64,000 nucleotides of DNA from positions 186,001 through 250,000 of the forward strand of contig NZ_JHXM01000007.1 of NCBI RefSeq assembly GCF_000621725.1. Direction: 5' to 3'. Under the pieces are notes generated by a model. The model ran no database searches. It was given only the letters and a program-made list of their open reading frames with translations, and was not told the DNA's origin. Shown one piece after another: positions 1 through 8,854 of the stretch (position 1 is its first letter; every line of letters starts with the position of its first letter). The DNA is from Xylanibacter brevis ATCC 19188 (lineage in GTDB: Bacteria > Bacteroidota > Bacteroidia > Bacteroidales > Bacteroidaceae). The position numbers and the translations under genes were made by a program.

Positions 1-276
1 TTCGGGTACTTTGAAACCTTCGGGCAGTGCGTCGAGGGCCTGGAAACAAAGTTCGCAAGGTACCTGTCCTTCATATTTAGCCAGAATCTGTGTGCGGAAC
101 TGCTCTTCGAAATCTTTACGGATGACCCATACGATTTTGCCGAATCCAGCCTGGATGGCATCGTAGATACTATAGTCCATGATAGTCTCACCATTGGGGC
201 CCAGACCATCGAGCTGCTTCAGGCCACCGTAGCGGCTGCCCATGCCAGCAGCGAGCAAGAATAAAGTTGGCTTCAT
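1..276 (-). CDS. Nucleotidyltransferase family protein (N-terminal part only)
   Basis: The first 92 codons are visible; the gene runs off the left edge. The N-terminus reads MKPTLFLLAAGMGSRYGGLK, the glycine-rich nucleotide-binding loop of NTP transferases that join a sugar-1-phosphate or similar group to a nucleotide. A Bacteroidetes promoter lies about 40 bp upstream of the ATG. The substrate cannot be told from this piece; Bacteroidales proteins with this N-terminus are usually annotated only as nucleotidyltransferases. The protein should be cytoplasmic, as there is no signal peptide. Confidence 0.8.
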   Translation of the reverse strand, partial: MKPTLFLLAAGMGSRYGGLKQLDGLGPNGETIMDYSIYDAIQAGFGKIVWVIRKDFEEQFRTQILAKYEGQVPCELCFQALDALPEGFKVPE

Positions 277-316
277 TGTTTCTTTTCTTTTTATAAAGTT
301 GGAATTTTTAATGCTG

Positions 317-348
317 CAAAGGTACTATTTATTGTTGAAGTAACCAAA
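317..348 (-). promoter_or_regulatory. Bacteroidetes-type promoter of the nucleotidyltransferase
   Basis: On the minus strand TACCTTTG (317-324) matches the -7 consensus TAnnTTTG and TTTG (345-348) lies 20 bp upstream as the -33 element. It fires toward the gene starting at 276. Confidence 0.75.
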
Positions 349-391
349 TGATTTTTTGGAAAAGTGTCATATGCGTCTCTGTCTCACGCCT

Positions 392-2785
392 TTAGAATGG
401 GTATCCAATGGCAAAATGCAGTGAGTGCATGTCCTTGAAACGTGGGATGTTGAAATAGCCCCCTTTCGATGTCTCGTAGGGCACGTGCAAACCGAATCCC
501 CAGTCAATGCGTACCACCAGGAAGTCCAGGTCATAGCGTAAGCCCAGACCTGTGCCTGTGGCCAGTTGCTTCAGCAGGTTCTTCGCCTCGAATTTCGTCT
601 CGCTGGTAGCCTTGTTCCATGTCTCAATGAATGATTCTTCCTCACTGGTTGTGGCAGCGCTTTTGTCAAGACTGTAGTCCGAACTGCTCCACACGTTGCC
701 GGCGTCCAGGAAGACAGCGCCATAGAGGCTGCCGAACAGTTGACAACGGTATTCCAGGTTCATGACCAGTTTCGTATTACCGTTCTGCAGTAAGTATGAC
801 ATCTGCTTGTTGACATTACCTCCAAAGCCACCAGGACCGATGCTGCGCACCGTGAAAGCACGGATGCTGTTAGCACCGCCCACGTAGAAGCGCTCGCTGA
901 AAGGAGCTTCGTTCGAATTGCCAAAGCACCACATGTGGCCAGCGTTCAGATGACCCACCAACTGTGATTTGTTGTCTATCTTCCATGTCTTGGTCAGGTC
1001 TGTCTCTATTTTGACATACTGTGAATATGGATTTTTGAAGAGCTTTTTCCCCTTCTCGTTCCAGCTATGCCCTTTTACCAGCACGTCATAAAGAGCCACC
1101 GCATTACCTGATTCCTCGACGACGGTTTCCCAATGCACTGGTGAACGGTGCTTTTTCGACGACCCTTGATAGATGTGCGTATAGCGCATCTTCGGGATGA
1201 AGTAGTCATCCATCGAGGTCATCAAGTACGGATTCTGGCTCAGCATGTCGTCGAATCGCTGGGTACGCGTGTTGATAAACTGATATTTCAGTGTCAGGGG
1301 CGAGAACTCATGTCGGGTGCTCTCTCTCTTCTGCCATCGATAGGTCCATTCGCCGCTGACGATGTGCATCTTGTAGTAGTCAGGACGGTTCACAATGTCG
1401 GTAGAAATCTTGGCGATGGTCCATGGTGTGGCAAAGAAGCGGCGAGGGCGCTTGAAACGTCCGTTCTTGTCGCGCTTCAGTCGTTCGCTGACAAATGGCG
1501 CCACAATGCGTGGAAACTCGACCGAGGCATCGGCACCATATTGATACGTGTTCATGTTGCTTTCCTGCGAACTTGTCTGCCATTCATACGAGCCATGCAC
1601 GTTGATGTCTAGCTTTTCTCCGCCACGGAAGGCGTTTCTTCTCACAATACCAGCTTTTATGCCAGGTCCCATGCGCCCGATGGTGCGGTTGACGAAGTTA
1701 CCTTCCACGTACACATCCCATGGCTGGTCGAAAGTGCAGTTCAATGTCATGTCCAGCGTGTCGCGGTCGCGCGGTGCAAACTGAAGATCCACCGACGAGA
1801 AAACACCTGTGGCATTCAACTTCTGCACCGTTTGTATGTAGTCGTCGTAACTGAAAGCCTTGCGCGAACGCAGTTTCATGTCGCGGAAGATGACGCGCGG
1901 TCTGATGGGTGCATGCTTCTTGTCGCCGCCCCAAAACACCTTCAGAAAACTACGTCCTATGCTGTCTGTCATCTCCTCGCGGAAAGATTTCTTAAGGTTC
2001 ACCCTCACATTACCCACATACCAAGGGCGCAGGGCCTGTTGTGGCAGCGAGTCGGCCAGCTGCAGACGCAGCTTCGCACGGTTCGCGATGTCAAAAGTGT
2101 CTGCCAGATACGAGGCATATCCCGGTTGGTAGTAATAGTAGCCATTGTTTCTAAACAGCTGACTCAGTCTGCTTCTCTCGCCATCGAGTGATGCCACCGA
2201 GAAAGGCGAGCCCTTCACAATCTTTGCCTCGCTTTTAGTCGAGTCGATAAGTGCTTGCATTCCTTTCGGAAAGTTGACGTATTGCAGCGTGTCTATCGTG
2301 TAGAGCGTGTCGAGCACCACGGTGTAGCCAATTTCCATCTTCTTCCTGTTGCGCTGAGGCACCTCCTGATAATAGACGTCGCCATGCATGAAGCCGTTCT
2401 TTCTCAACACCGAACGAGCCACCGAGGCGCGCAGAGCCGGGTTCACCTGGCTCATCAATACCGGTGCCTTGCCAAACGATTTGTTCAGCCACTGTTTGAA
2501 TTTTCCACTAGAGCCATGTGCGTAGTTGTATATCCACAGTCTGTAGGGGAACGGCGTGCGGTAGTAGCTCGAGCCAAACAGCGCACCGTTAGGCGCTGTG
2601 GCCAAGGCCGCTTCTATCTCCTCTTGTGTCTCGATGAAGTAGTCATCGTCCACATAGTTCTTATATTCAATCTTTGTGAGTCCTGTGAACAGTTTGTCGT
2701 CCTCAGGTACCATTTTCGTGGTGGAGCAAGCACCGGCAAGCACCATCAACAGTAAGCATGCTATATAGTTATTTCTTCTTTTCAT
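392..2785 (-). CDS. tamL: TamL-like outer-membrane lipoprotein of the BamA/TamA family
   Basis: A 797-residue member of the BamA/TamA surface-antigen family. I start it at 2785 (MKRRNNY) because that yields a lipoprotein signal, a hydrophobic stretch followed by LAGACSTTK, with the Cys as lipid site. POTRA-like repeats fill roughly residues 40-380 and the C-terminal half is a beta-barrel, with the GG/FxVRSxGPGGFG region near residue 640 and a C-terminal aromatic. In the Bacteroidetes TamA is often a lipoprotein (TamL) working with TamB in outer-membrane assembly or lipid transport. The tamB stop overlaps this start by 17 bp, so the two are translationally coupled. A longer in-frame start at 2878 exists but would bury the lipobox. 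Confidence 0.88.
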   Translation of the reverse strand: MKRRNNYIACLLLMVLAGACSTTKMVPEDDKLFTGLTKIEYKNYVDDDYFIETQEEIEAALATAPNGALFGSSYYRTPFPYRLWIYNYAHGSSGKFKQWLNKSFGKAPVLMSQVNPALRASVARSVLRKNGFMHGDVYYQEVPQRNRKKMEIGYTVVLDTLYTIDTLQYVNFPKGMQALIDSTKSEAKIVKGSPFSVASLDGERSRLSQLFRNNGYYYYQPGYASYLADTFDIANRAKLRLQLADSLPQQALRPWYVGNVRVNLKKSFREEMTDSIGRSFLKVFWGGDKKHAPIRPRVIFRDMKLRSRKAFSYDDYIQTVQKLNATGVFSSVDLQFAPRDRDTLDMTLNCTFDQPWDVYVEGNFVNRTIGRMGPGIKAGIVRRNAFRGGEKLDINVHGSYEWQTSSQESNMNTYQYGADASVEFPRIVAPFVSERLKRDKNGRFKRPRRFFATPWTIAKISTDIVNRPDYYKMHIVSGEWTYRWQKRESTRHEFSPLTLKYQFINTRTQRFDDMLSQNPYLMTSMDDYFIPKMRYTHIYQGSSKKHRSPVHWETVVEESGNAVALYDVLVKGHSWNEKGKKLFKNPYSQYVKIETDLTKTWKIDNKSQLVGHLNAGHMWCFGNSNEAPFSERFYVGGANSIRAFTVRSIGPGGFGGNVNKQMSYLLQNGNTKLVMNLEYRCQLFGSLYGAVFLDAGNVWSSSDYSLDKSAATTSEEESFIETWNKATSETKFEAKNLLKQLATGTGLGLRYDLDFLVVRIDWGFGLHVPYETSKGGYFNIPRFKDMHSLHFAIGYPF

Positions 2786-5700
2786 ATGGTTGTGGTGTCT
2801 TGATGCTGTCGTTGCTCTCTTTGCGTGGCAACAGCGAGTCCAGTTTGCGTTTCCAGATATAGCCACCGCCATATTCACCGGTGTAACCCTCTAGCCAGTC
2901 GTAGATGTTCTGATTGTAGAACAGCTTCACATACTGGTTGGATGTCGGCGTCAGTCGGTATTCCATGGACACGTTGTCAAAGAACGACTGGTTCTGGCCA
3001 TTCTGCTGTGCCTCGCTTCCCGAAGAAACCTTTCCGCCAATCTGCACTTTCAGACGGTTGTTCCAGAATCGCTTTGCAAACTTAAACGAGTAGTCTGTGT
3101 GCATCTGTCCCGTGGCATCTGTGCTGTTGTCCAGACCAACGCTCAGGTCAACGGTCTTTAGGGCGTTGCCCGTGATGTTGTTGATCTCACTTTCCAGGAA
3201 CGAGCTCAGTGCCGAGTTCATCGAGAAACCGCTGGTGTTTCCGTCGGCCAGATACATGCCTGTGGTCAGCATGGTGACTGCCAGCTTGCCGCGCTGTTCG
3301 GGCGTCATGGCCTGCAGTTCGCTGGAGATGCTCATGTCTTCAGGTGCGTTGATGATGAATTGCAGTCCCATGTTGTTCAGTGTCTGTGTGATCACTACGC
3401 CGCAGTCGAACAGCACACTTCTCGACGCCTGTCCCTCGCTGCCCACACTGGCACGGTTGCGCTCTGTTGCTGTGATGTTCAGCGTGGGGTTCATGGCATC
3501 GCCGGTGAATTCCACGTAGCTACCGTCTTGTATGGTGAAGGTCTTCAGCGGTATGACTGGCAGCGAGTATTTCATCTCGCCGCTAGTCAGTGTGTATCTG
3601 CCGTTCAGCGTCAGGCTCTCTGTGTTGTTGAATCGCATGCGCAGGTCGCCGCCGCCAAACAGATCCACATAGTTGCTGAGGTCTGCGTTGAGGCCGCACT
3701 TTACGTGTGCACCCGGGTCAATGCTGATGCGCAGGTCCATGTCCATGCCCTCGGGAGCCGGACGCTCAATGACCATCTGCGTGGAATCGCTGAAGTCGGT
3801 GAACTTCACCAGCTCGTCCAACTGGTTGTCTGTGGATAGTGGAGAGTCTAATAATAAATAGGTGAGGTCTGTGGTGCCCAGCACGTCGAGCTTGCCCAGC
3901 ACCTTCAGACGGTCTATCGGACCACGCATCACGGCAAAGAAGTTCACGAAAGCCTTGCCGAAAGCCAGTGACTTGGCGGTCTGTTTAGCGTTGATAAGCT
4001 GATAGTTTGTGGCCCTCATGCGCACATCCATGCTCATGTTGTCCATGTCGCCAAAGTCGATGAAACCCTGGATGTTCAGCGGGTTGTCGTTGTAGGCATA
4101 CATGGTGAAGTTCTCCAGCAGCAGTTTCGAGTCCTGTATCAGCACAGGGTCGTTGTCGAATCGCAGACGAATGCCGTAGGGGATGCTGATCAGGTAGGCC
4201 GAGTCGAGCATCACCTCACCGTCCATGTCGAGTTTATCCAGTGAGCCGTTCACGCTGATATCTCCTTCGGCATATCCCTCCAGACCAATCAGCTGGTCGG
4301 GTATGAATCCGTTGATGAGCGACAGTGGCGCATGCATCAGCGACAGGTTGGCATCCAACTGCTCTTTTCCACCCGTCTCCTTCTTGTTGCGGTAGTTACC
4401 CTTCAACTGGGCCACCTCTCGGCCGTTCTGCATCATGGTGCCTTCCACGGCATGCGTCTGGTCCTCACGTTGCAGATACACAAACTCCGTGGCGATGGTG
4501 CCCATCGGACTTCCTTCGTAGGTCATCTGTTTCACCTGCATGTCGCTGGCCACAGAGATCTGTCGTTGCTGGTCCATCATCAGGTGATAGTCGCCATCCA
4601 GCTGACCGGTGATGCGTGGTACGTAGGGTAGGGCTGCCGTGAGCTGTGCCAGGTTGATGTGGTGCAGACTGACGGTCAGGTCCTGCAGCAGTGTGGAGTC
4701 CTGACTCTCCGAATAGACCTTGATACCTGTTCCGTCGTCGGCTAGCAGGTCCACCTTTGCCTGCAGCTTGAAGTCGTTGCGCAGGAACAGGAAGTTATCT
4801 TTGTTCAGTGCAAACTCCTTGTAGCCGATGGTCGGGCGGCTAGGCATCAGTGTGAAGCGCAGACCGTCGCTCTCCATCTCTACCTTCGTGCCCAGTCGCA
4901 GGCCCATGTCGCCATTACTGTCGTAAAAGCGCACGCCCAGGCTCAGACCGTGCTCCTGCAGCAGTCCGTCGGCTGTGGCGGTGAAGACAAACTGCGGGTT
5001 GCGGCGGTTGTTGGCCACTCGGCTTTGGAAGGTCAGTCCGTGGTCGCTGTCTTTCAGCGTCACCATGATGGTGTCTATGCGGGTAGAGTCGGCATTCAGT
5101 CCGTAGATATGTGCCTGTCCGTTGATGCCATGCTCGGCAGAGGTGGTCAGGTCGATGCCCAGGTCTTTGAAATCAATGTTTTGCGACACGCGCAGAATAT
5201 CGGCGAAGGGATTCTCGCGGCCACTGCTCACGTACAGGCGCATCGTGGGCAACAGGCGTTTGATGGCCTGCTGGTCTATCGCCCTGCGATTGTTCAGCTC
5301 CATGATGGTGTCGCCGAGTATGGTCAGCTTGTCTATCAGCTTCTCGTAGTTGCCGCTGGCATCAAACTTCACGATGAGGTTGCCGTTCTGCAGTCGGGCA
5401 TAGGTGGTGTCGGGTTGTGCGCTGATCAGCACACCCAGGTTTTCCGGATGGAACGTGTTGGCCGAGTCGCGCAGGTAGATATCGCTGAACAGTCCGCTCA
5501 GCTTATGACTCTGCTTCAGGTCACTGTTCACGTTGAAGTTGCCCGCCAGTCCTATCTGCAGTGGCTCTTCCATGATGCCCAGCGCGTAGAGGTCCAGCAG
5601 GTTCAGTTGGGTGCTAACGCCCAGTTGCGAGATAGCCTCTTTCTGTCCGATGCGTGCATCCAGACAGATGTCGCCATCGAACACGCGGTTTCTGCCGTTC

Positions 5701-7382
5701 ACCTCCAGTTGACCGTGACCGTTCTTCAGGTGTCCCATCAGCAGGATGCTGTCCAAGTGTAGCTTGCCGTATTGCAACTTGCTGATCTCGCCCTCGGCAT
5801 CCATCCACGACTTGCGGTTCTGGAAGTCCAGTCCCTGTCCTTTGGCAAAGAACATAGCACTCAGGTCGTAGAGCGAGTCTTTGGGCAAGAAGGCATGCAG
5901 GTCCAGTCGATGTATGTCAATGTCGGCCTGATAAGCCTCAGTATTCTGGTTAAACTGCAGGTCGGCCATCATGCTGCGTTCCCCCGGCCATTGCTGTGCA
6001 AACAGGTGCGCATTGTATTGCGGACCGTTGATGTCGGCATCGCCGTTCAGTGTCAGTCCACCTGGGATGCGTATGTTGTTTGGCAGACCGAACATCGGTG
6101 TAAGGAAGCCCATGTTGAAGGTCTCGGCCCTCAGGTCGAGCTGTGCCAACAGCTTGTCGGTGTCCATCAGGTTGCCCACTTTTCCGTTGGCTTCCAGGCG
6201 GAATGCCGTTGGCAACTCAGCCACCAGCTCGTGTATCTCCGCCTCTTTCATGTTGCCATCCATGCGTCCTCTCAGTGTCAGGGGCATAGCAGGCCAGTGG
6301 CGCACCATCGTGGCGTCCAGGTCGGGCGCAAACACCAGCATATCTTTCATGGCCAGATGTGCCAGCATGTCGATGTGCATCTGTCCGGGGTTGACAGAGT
6401 CGGCTATGTTGAAGTCCACATCCACGTTGCCGCTGATGTCCGACTGCGGTGTGCAGAGCCTTAGCGAAGCCAGTTTCGCATTCGTGTCGCTCACGCTGAC
6501 GGCGCCGTGCAGTTCGGTGATTTCCAGTCCGCCTTGCTCCTTCAGGGCCGCCTGTCTGACAATCAGTTTGGTCAGCGGGCTTTTGAAGGCAATCGAGTCG
6601 ATGCTCACGTTGATGTCGGTCAGTGCTATATGACTGTAGTCCATGCCCCTTTGCTGGCGCGGTTCGTAGGGCAGGTCATAGTAGGCCCGGCCGTTTTTCC
6701 AGTCGAAATGACCTATTCTGTAGTCCTCTTTGCCCAGGTCGATGTCGCCATCCAGCATGTTTGCCTCGCCGATATAGCCACCCACGAGCATCGAGTCGCC
6801 AGGCATGTGCAGAGCCACCTGCGTGTTTCTCACGGCCAGCTTCTCTATGCCGATGCGCCATAGCAGCGGTTCAGACTCTGTGGTATCTACGGCAGCCGTG
6901 TCGCTCATCAGTATCGTCACGTTGGCATCGTCCAGCGCGATGGTGCTCAGGTCCACTTTGCCGGCCAGTAGGTGTATCTTGCTGGGCTCCAGTTGCAGTC
7001 GGCCCATCGCGCCCTTAACCTGGATGTCGGGTATCAGGCTCAGCGTGTTCACCTTGGCCTCGCTGATGCTTAGCTCGTCCACCACCACGTTGCCCACCAG
7101 CAGTGGCAACAGTCTGACGTCTATCACCACGCGCTTGATGTCGGCTATGGTGTCGGCTGTCTCGCTTTTCACCACCACGCCATCCACACCCAGATCCAGC
7201 GGGAAGTCCAGGTCCACATGTTCCACGGAAATATCGTAGCCCGTCTGCTCAGAAGCCACACGCGCCACCTGCTGTACCATCCAGTTTTGTACGGGTGGTA
7301 CATATAACAAAATAAAGAGCAAAAGAAACAATAAAACCGGAATGAGGATCACTATCCCTATCCGTTTAACCGTTTTACTCAT
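2769..7382 (-). CDS. tamB: TamB/DUF490 translocation and assembly module protein
   Basis: A very long protein (1537 aa from the MSKTVKR start) with one N-terminal membrane anchor (about residues 5-28, IGIVILIPVLLFLLLFILLY) and then repetitive beta-rich sequence across the periplasm. The C-terminal about 300 residues form the TamB domain. The family (TamB/YhdP/AsmA-like) makes a hydrophobic groove bridging inner and outer membranes and partners with TamA. It lies directly before tamL in one transcript. An alternative ATG at 7391 is equally possible: the promoter -7 box ends about 15-25 nt upstream, so the leader is very short and no clear Shine-Dalgarno decides. Confidence 0.9.
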   Translation of the reverse strand: MSKTVKRIGIVILIPVLLFLLLFILLYVPPVQNWMVQQVARVASEQTGYDISVEHVDLDFPLDLGVDGVVVKSETADTIADIKRVVIDVRLLPLLVGNVVVDELSISEAKVNTLSLIPDIQVKGAMGRLQLEPSKIHLLAGKVDLSTIALDDANVTILMSDTAAVDTTESEPLLWRIGIEKLAVRNTQVALHMPGDSMLVGGYIGEANMLDGDIDLGKEDYRIGHFDWKNGRAYYDLPYEPRQQRGMDYSHIALTDINVSIDSIAFKSPLTKLIVRQAALKEQGGLEITELHGAVSVSDTNAKLASLRLCTPQSDISGNVDVDFNIADSVNPGQMHIDMLAHLAMKDMLVFAPDLDATMVRHWPAMPLTLRGRMDGNMKEAEIHELVAELPTAFRLEANGKVGNLMDTDKLLAQLDLRAETFNMGFLTPMFGLPNNIRIPGGLTLNGDADINGPQYNAHLFAQQWPGERSMMADLQFNQNTEAYQADIDIHRLDLHAFLPKDSLYDLSAMFFAKGQGLDFQNRKSWMDAEGEISKLQYGKLHLDSILLMGHLKNGHGQLEVNGRNRVFDGDICLDARIGQKEAISQLGVSTQLNLLDLYALGIMEEPLQIGLAGNFNVNSDLKQSHKLSGLFSDIYLRDSANTFHPENLGVLISAQPDTTYARLQNGNLIVKFDASGNYEKLIDKLTILGDTIMELNNRRAIDQQAIKRLLPTMRLYVSSGRENPFADILRVSQNIDFKDLGIDLTTSAEHGINGQAHIYGLNADSTRIDTIMVTLKDSDHGLTFQSRVANNRRNPQFVFTATADGLLQEHGLSLGVRFYDSNGDMGLRLGTKVEMESDGLRFTLMPSRPTIGYKEFALNKDNFLFLRNDFKLQAKVDLLADDGTGIKVYSESQDSTLLQDLTVSLHHINLAQLTAALPYVPRITGQLDGDYHLMMDQQRQISVASDMQVKQMTYEGSPMGTIATEFVYLQREDQTHAVEGTMMQNGREVAQLKGNYRNKKETGGKEQLDANLSLMHAPLSLINGFIPDQLIGLEGYAEGDISVNGSLDKLDMDGEVMLDSAYLISIPYGIRLRFDNDPVLIQDSKLLLENFTMYAYNDNPLNIQGFIDFGDMDNMSMDVRMRATNYQLINAKQTAKSLAFGKAFVNFFAVMRGPIDRLKVLGKLDVLGTTDLTYLLLDSPLSTDNQLDELVKFTDFSDSTQMVIERPAPEGMDMDLRISIDPGAHVKCGLNADLSNYVDLFGGGDLRMRFNNTESLTLNGRYTLTSGEMKYSLPVIPLKTFTIQDGSYVEFTGDAMNPTLNITATERNRASVGSEGQASRSVLFDCGVVITQTLNNMGLQFIINAPEDMSISSELQAMTPEQRGKLAVTMLTTGMYLADGNTSGFSMNSALSSFLESEINNITGNALKTVDLSVGLDNSTDATGQMHTDYSFKFAKRFWNNRLKVQIGGKVSSGSEAQQNGQNQSFFDNVSMEYRLTPTSNQYVKLFYNQNIYDWLEGYTGEYGGGYIWKRKLDSLLPRKESNDSIKTPQPYEKKK

Positions 7383-7405
7383 ATTATACATATTTATAAC
7401 GAGTG

Positions 7406-7437
7406 CAAAAGTAAATGTTTTTTTCGATATACACAAG
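7406..7437 (-). promoter_or_regulatory. Promoter of tamB-tamL
   Basis: Minus strand TACTTTTG (7406-7413) fits TAnnTTTG; a TTG lies about 20 bp further upstream (7434-7436). The predicted transcript starts around 7400, leaving fewer than 20 nt before the tamB start. Confidence 0.7.
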
Positions 7438-7472
7438 TATTACAGACCCTTTTTATTGAGGTAATAGGAAGT

Positions 7473-7736
7473 ATATGTCCATTTTTGTCTCTCAATACTT
7501 GCTGTTTTGCTCCCCAATACTTACCAAGCAGCATCCTTGTTTCGCCACTCTTGTCATCTCATACTTCCCCTTTTGCTCCGATTCTAGAGTCTAGATCTCA
7601 TGATTCCAGACTCTAGAACCGTTCAATCTAAACTCTAGATCCGCCCCATCTAGACTCTAGAATCCCCGAATCCAGACTCTAGATCAGCATCAAAACTAAA
7701 GGAATTGCAGCGCAATACTGGCACTATTAGAAATCA
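7473..7736. repeat. 22-bp-period palindrome array A (12 units)
   Basis: Units begin at 7473, 7495, 7517, 7539, 7561, 7583, 7605, 7627, 7649, 7671, 7693 and 7715, exactly 22 bp apart. Five central units carry TCTAGACTCTAGA or one- or two-base variants, an inverted repeat around one central base. Units at 7495, 7517 and 7561 begin ATACTT, and the last reads ATACTGGCACTATTA. The 9 bp between cores differ from unit to unit. The array fills the gap between tRNA-fMet and the tamB promoter. No open reading frame or known element explains it. Confidence 0.85.
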
Positions 7737-7793
7737 AAACGCCTCATATTGCTGATGAAAAGTGCCCCTCCTAATTGCTAGTAGCTCAGATTT

Positions 7794-7810
7794 CCTCCCC
7801 TTTGGGGAGG
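7794..7810. other. GC-rich hairpin downstream of the tRNA-fMet duplication
   Basis: CCTCCCC-TTTG-GGGAGG forms a perfect short stem-loop, followed by another G-run. Similar C/G hairpins lie at 9616-9634 and near 44060. It has no adjoining T-run, so it is not a clear terminator. Confidence 0.4.
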
Positions 7811-7826
7811 TTAGGAGGGGGTCTGG

Positions 7827-7879
7827 TACGAAAAAAGCCCGATTAAATCGGGCTTCTGTAGTTGCGGAGGCAGGACTCG
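7827..7879 (-). repeat. Duplicate of the tRNA-fMet 3' end plus its terminator
   Basis: 53 bp identical to 7951-8003. On the minus strand it holds the T-loop-to-3' end of the tRNA (from CGAGTCC) and then the tRNA terminator hairpin and T-run. The breakpoint in the T-loop is the usual crossover place of tyrosine integrases that use tRNA genes. It therefore looks like one of two flanking attachment sites. Confidence 0.8.
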
Positions 7880-7950
7880 CGCTCGGCCCTTTGGGACGCT
7901 TCGCTCTGCGAAGAACTGCGACCGGGAGCATGTGAGAGTCTGCCGTAGCA
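7880..7950 (-). mobile_element. Miniature tRNA-targeted element body (71 bp)
   Basis: This lies between the two 53-bp repeats. On the minus strand it reads TCTCAC, CCCGGTCG, AGTTCTT, GAAGCG, CCCAAAGGG, CCGAGCG, in the same order and spacing as the segment joined to the tRNA-Ser 3' end at 16114-16200 and 22933-23019. There is no coding capacity. I read it as the shared end of an integrating element left after internal deletion. The alternative is a decayed tandem tRNA copy, but the matching sequence at tRNA-Ser argues against that. Confidence 0.6.
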
Positions 7951-7954
7951 TACG

Positions 7955-7978
7955 AAAAAAGCCCGATTAAATCGGGCT
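7955..7978 (-). terminator. Rho-independent terminator of tRNA-fMet
   Basis: On the minus strand AGCCCGATT-TA-AATCGGGCT forms a 9-bp stem followed by six T's, directly after the tRNA. A second copy is at 7831-7854 within the duplicated segment. Confidence 0.9.
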
Positions 7979-7985
7979 TCTGTAG

Positions 7986-8058
7986 TTGCGGAGGCAGGAC
8001 TCGAACATGCGACCTCCAGGTTATGAGCCTGGCGAGCTACCAACTGCTCCACTCCGCG
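7986..8058 (-). tRNA. tRNA-Met(CAU), probable initiator
   Basis: A 73-nt cloverleaf with anticodon CAT in the loop CTCATAA; CCA is not encoded. The acceptor stem starts C1 opposite A72, an unpaired end typical of bacterial initiator tRNA. The D stem is GAGC/GCTC (A11-U24), also an initiator trait. The anticodon stem is CCAGG/CCTGG, so two rather than three of the initiator G-C pairs are present. The T stem has one T-C mismatch (GCATG/CCTGC). Overall I favour fMet. Confidence 0.85.
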
Positions 8059-8104
8059 ATGTGATTTCTATGCTTTGCTGAGGGGTGTCCCTCATTTGCG
8101 GCTG

Positions 8105-8135
8105 CAAAGGTACGACTATTTTTCGAGATGACCAA
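8105..8135 (-). promoter_or_regulatory. Promoter of tRNA-fMet
   Basis: Minus strand TACCTTTG (8105-8112) with TTTG (8132-8135) 19 bp upstream, about 45 bp before the tRNA. Confidence 0.7.
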
Positions 8136-8183
8136 ATTTTTCTGCATCTTTTTTCATTTTTGGCATCTTTTCCACCCAAAAGC

Positions 8184-8214
8184 TTGGCTGTTTAAAATAA
8201 AAACCGTACTTTTG
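8184..8214 (+). promoter_or_regulatory. Promoter of the TetR-fabG unit
   Basis: TTG at 8184-8186 and TACTTTTG at 8207-8214, 20 bp apart, divergent from the tRNA promoter. The TetR ATG follows 22 bp downstream. Confidence 0.75.
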
Positions 8215-8236
8215 CACAATACTAAATTAGTGTGCA

Positions 8237-8830
8237 ATGTCAATATCCAAAACCCGACAACTATTGGTTGATGTCGCCAGACAACTGTTTGCAAAGAACG
8301 GTCTTGAGAATACGACGATGAACGATATCGCCCAGGCTTCTGGTAAAGGGCGACGTACGCTTTATACCTATTTTAAGTCGAAGGAGGATATCTACTATGC
8401 TGTCATCGAGACAGAGCTGGAGCGACTGAGCGATAAGCTCGATGAGGTGGCTGCACGCAAGATTAGTCCGCAGGAGAAGGTCATCGAACTGATCTATACC
8501 CATCTGAGCATGATTCGTGAGACGGTGGTGCGCAACGGTAACTTGCGTGCCGAGTTCTTCCGCAATATATGGATGGTGGAGAAGGTGCGCCGCCATTTCG
8601 ACGATGCCGAGGTGGAGCTGTTCCGCAAGGTGTTTGCCGAAGGAAAGGAAGACGGCGAGTTCGACATCGATAATGTCGATCTGGTGGCCGACATTACCCA
8701 CTACTGTATCAAGGGCCTGGAGGTACCTTATATATATGGTCGTCTGGCACGAGGCATGACCGAGGAGGCTACGAAGCCTCAGGTGGCCAAGTTCGTGTAT
8801 GGCGCACTGGGAAAGAAAAACAAGATTTAG
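8237..8830 (+). CDS. TetR/AcrR family transcriptional regulator
   Basis: A 197-residue protein with the TetR_N helix-turn-helix at residues 8-54 (TTMNDIAQASGKGRRTLYTY, then FKSKEDIYYAVI) and a divergent all-helical ligand-binding part. The family represses by binding a palindrome as a dimer until a small molecule binds the C-terminal part. fabG follows 24 bp downstream on the same strand. Co-transcription suggests it senses fatty-acid or envelope state, but that is inference. Its own promoter sits immediately upstream, so autorepression is possible; I see no obvious operator palindrome. Confidence 0.88.
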   Translation: MSISKTRQLLVDVARQLFAKNGLENTTMNDIAQASGKGRRTLYTYFKSKEDIYYAVIETELERLSDKLDEVAARKISPQEKVIELIYTHLSMIRETVVRNGNLRAEFFRNIWMVEKVRRHFDDAEVELFRKVFAEGKEDGEFDIDNVDLVADITHYCIKGLEVPYIYGRLARGMTEEATKPQVAKFVYGALGKKNKI

Positions 8831-8854
8831 TAATTTTAATAATTAAAACAAAAA

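Noticed and set aside
4950..6464. Plus-strand frames of 230-270 codons inside tamB
   Set aside because: They are antisense to tamB, rich in Val/Gln/His and without recognisable domains.
7473..7736. CRISPR array
   Set aside because: The conserved core is 13-15 bp with 7-9 bp between cores, far too short for repeats and spacers, cores vary, and no cas genes are present.
7986..8058. Elongator tRNA-Met or tRNA-Ile2
   Set aside because: The C1-A72 mismatch and A11-U24 D-stem pair point to the initiator, although the anticodon stem has only two of the three G-C pairs.
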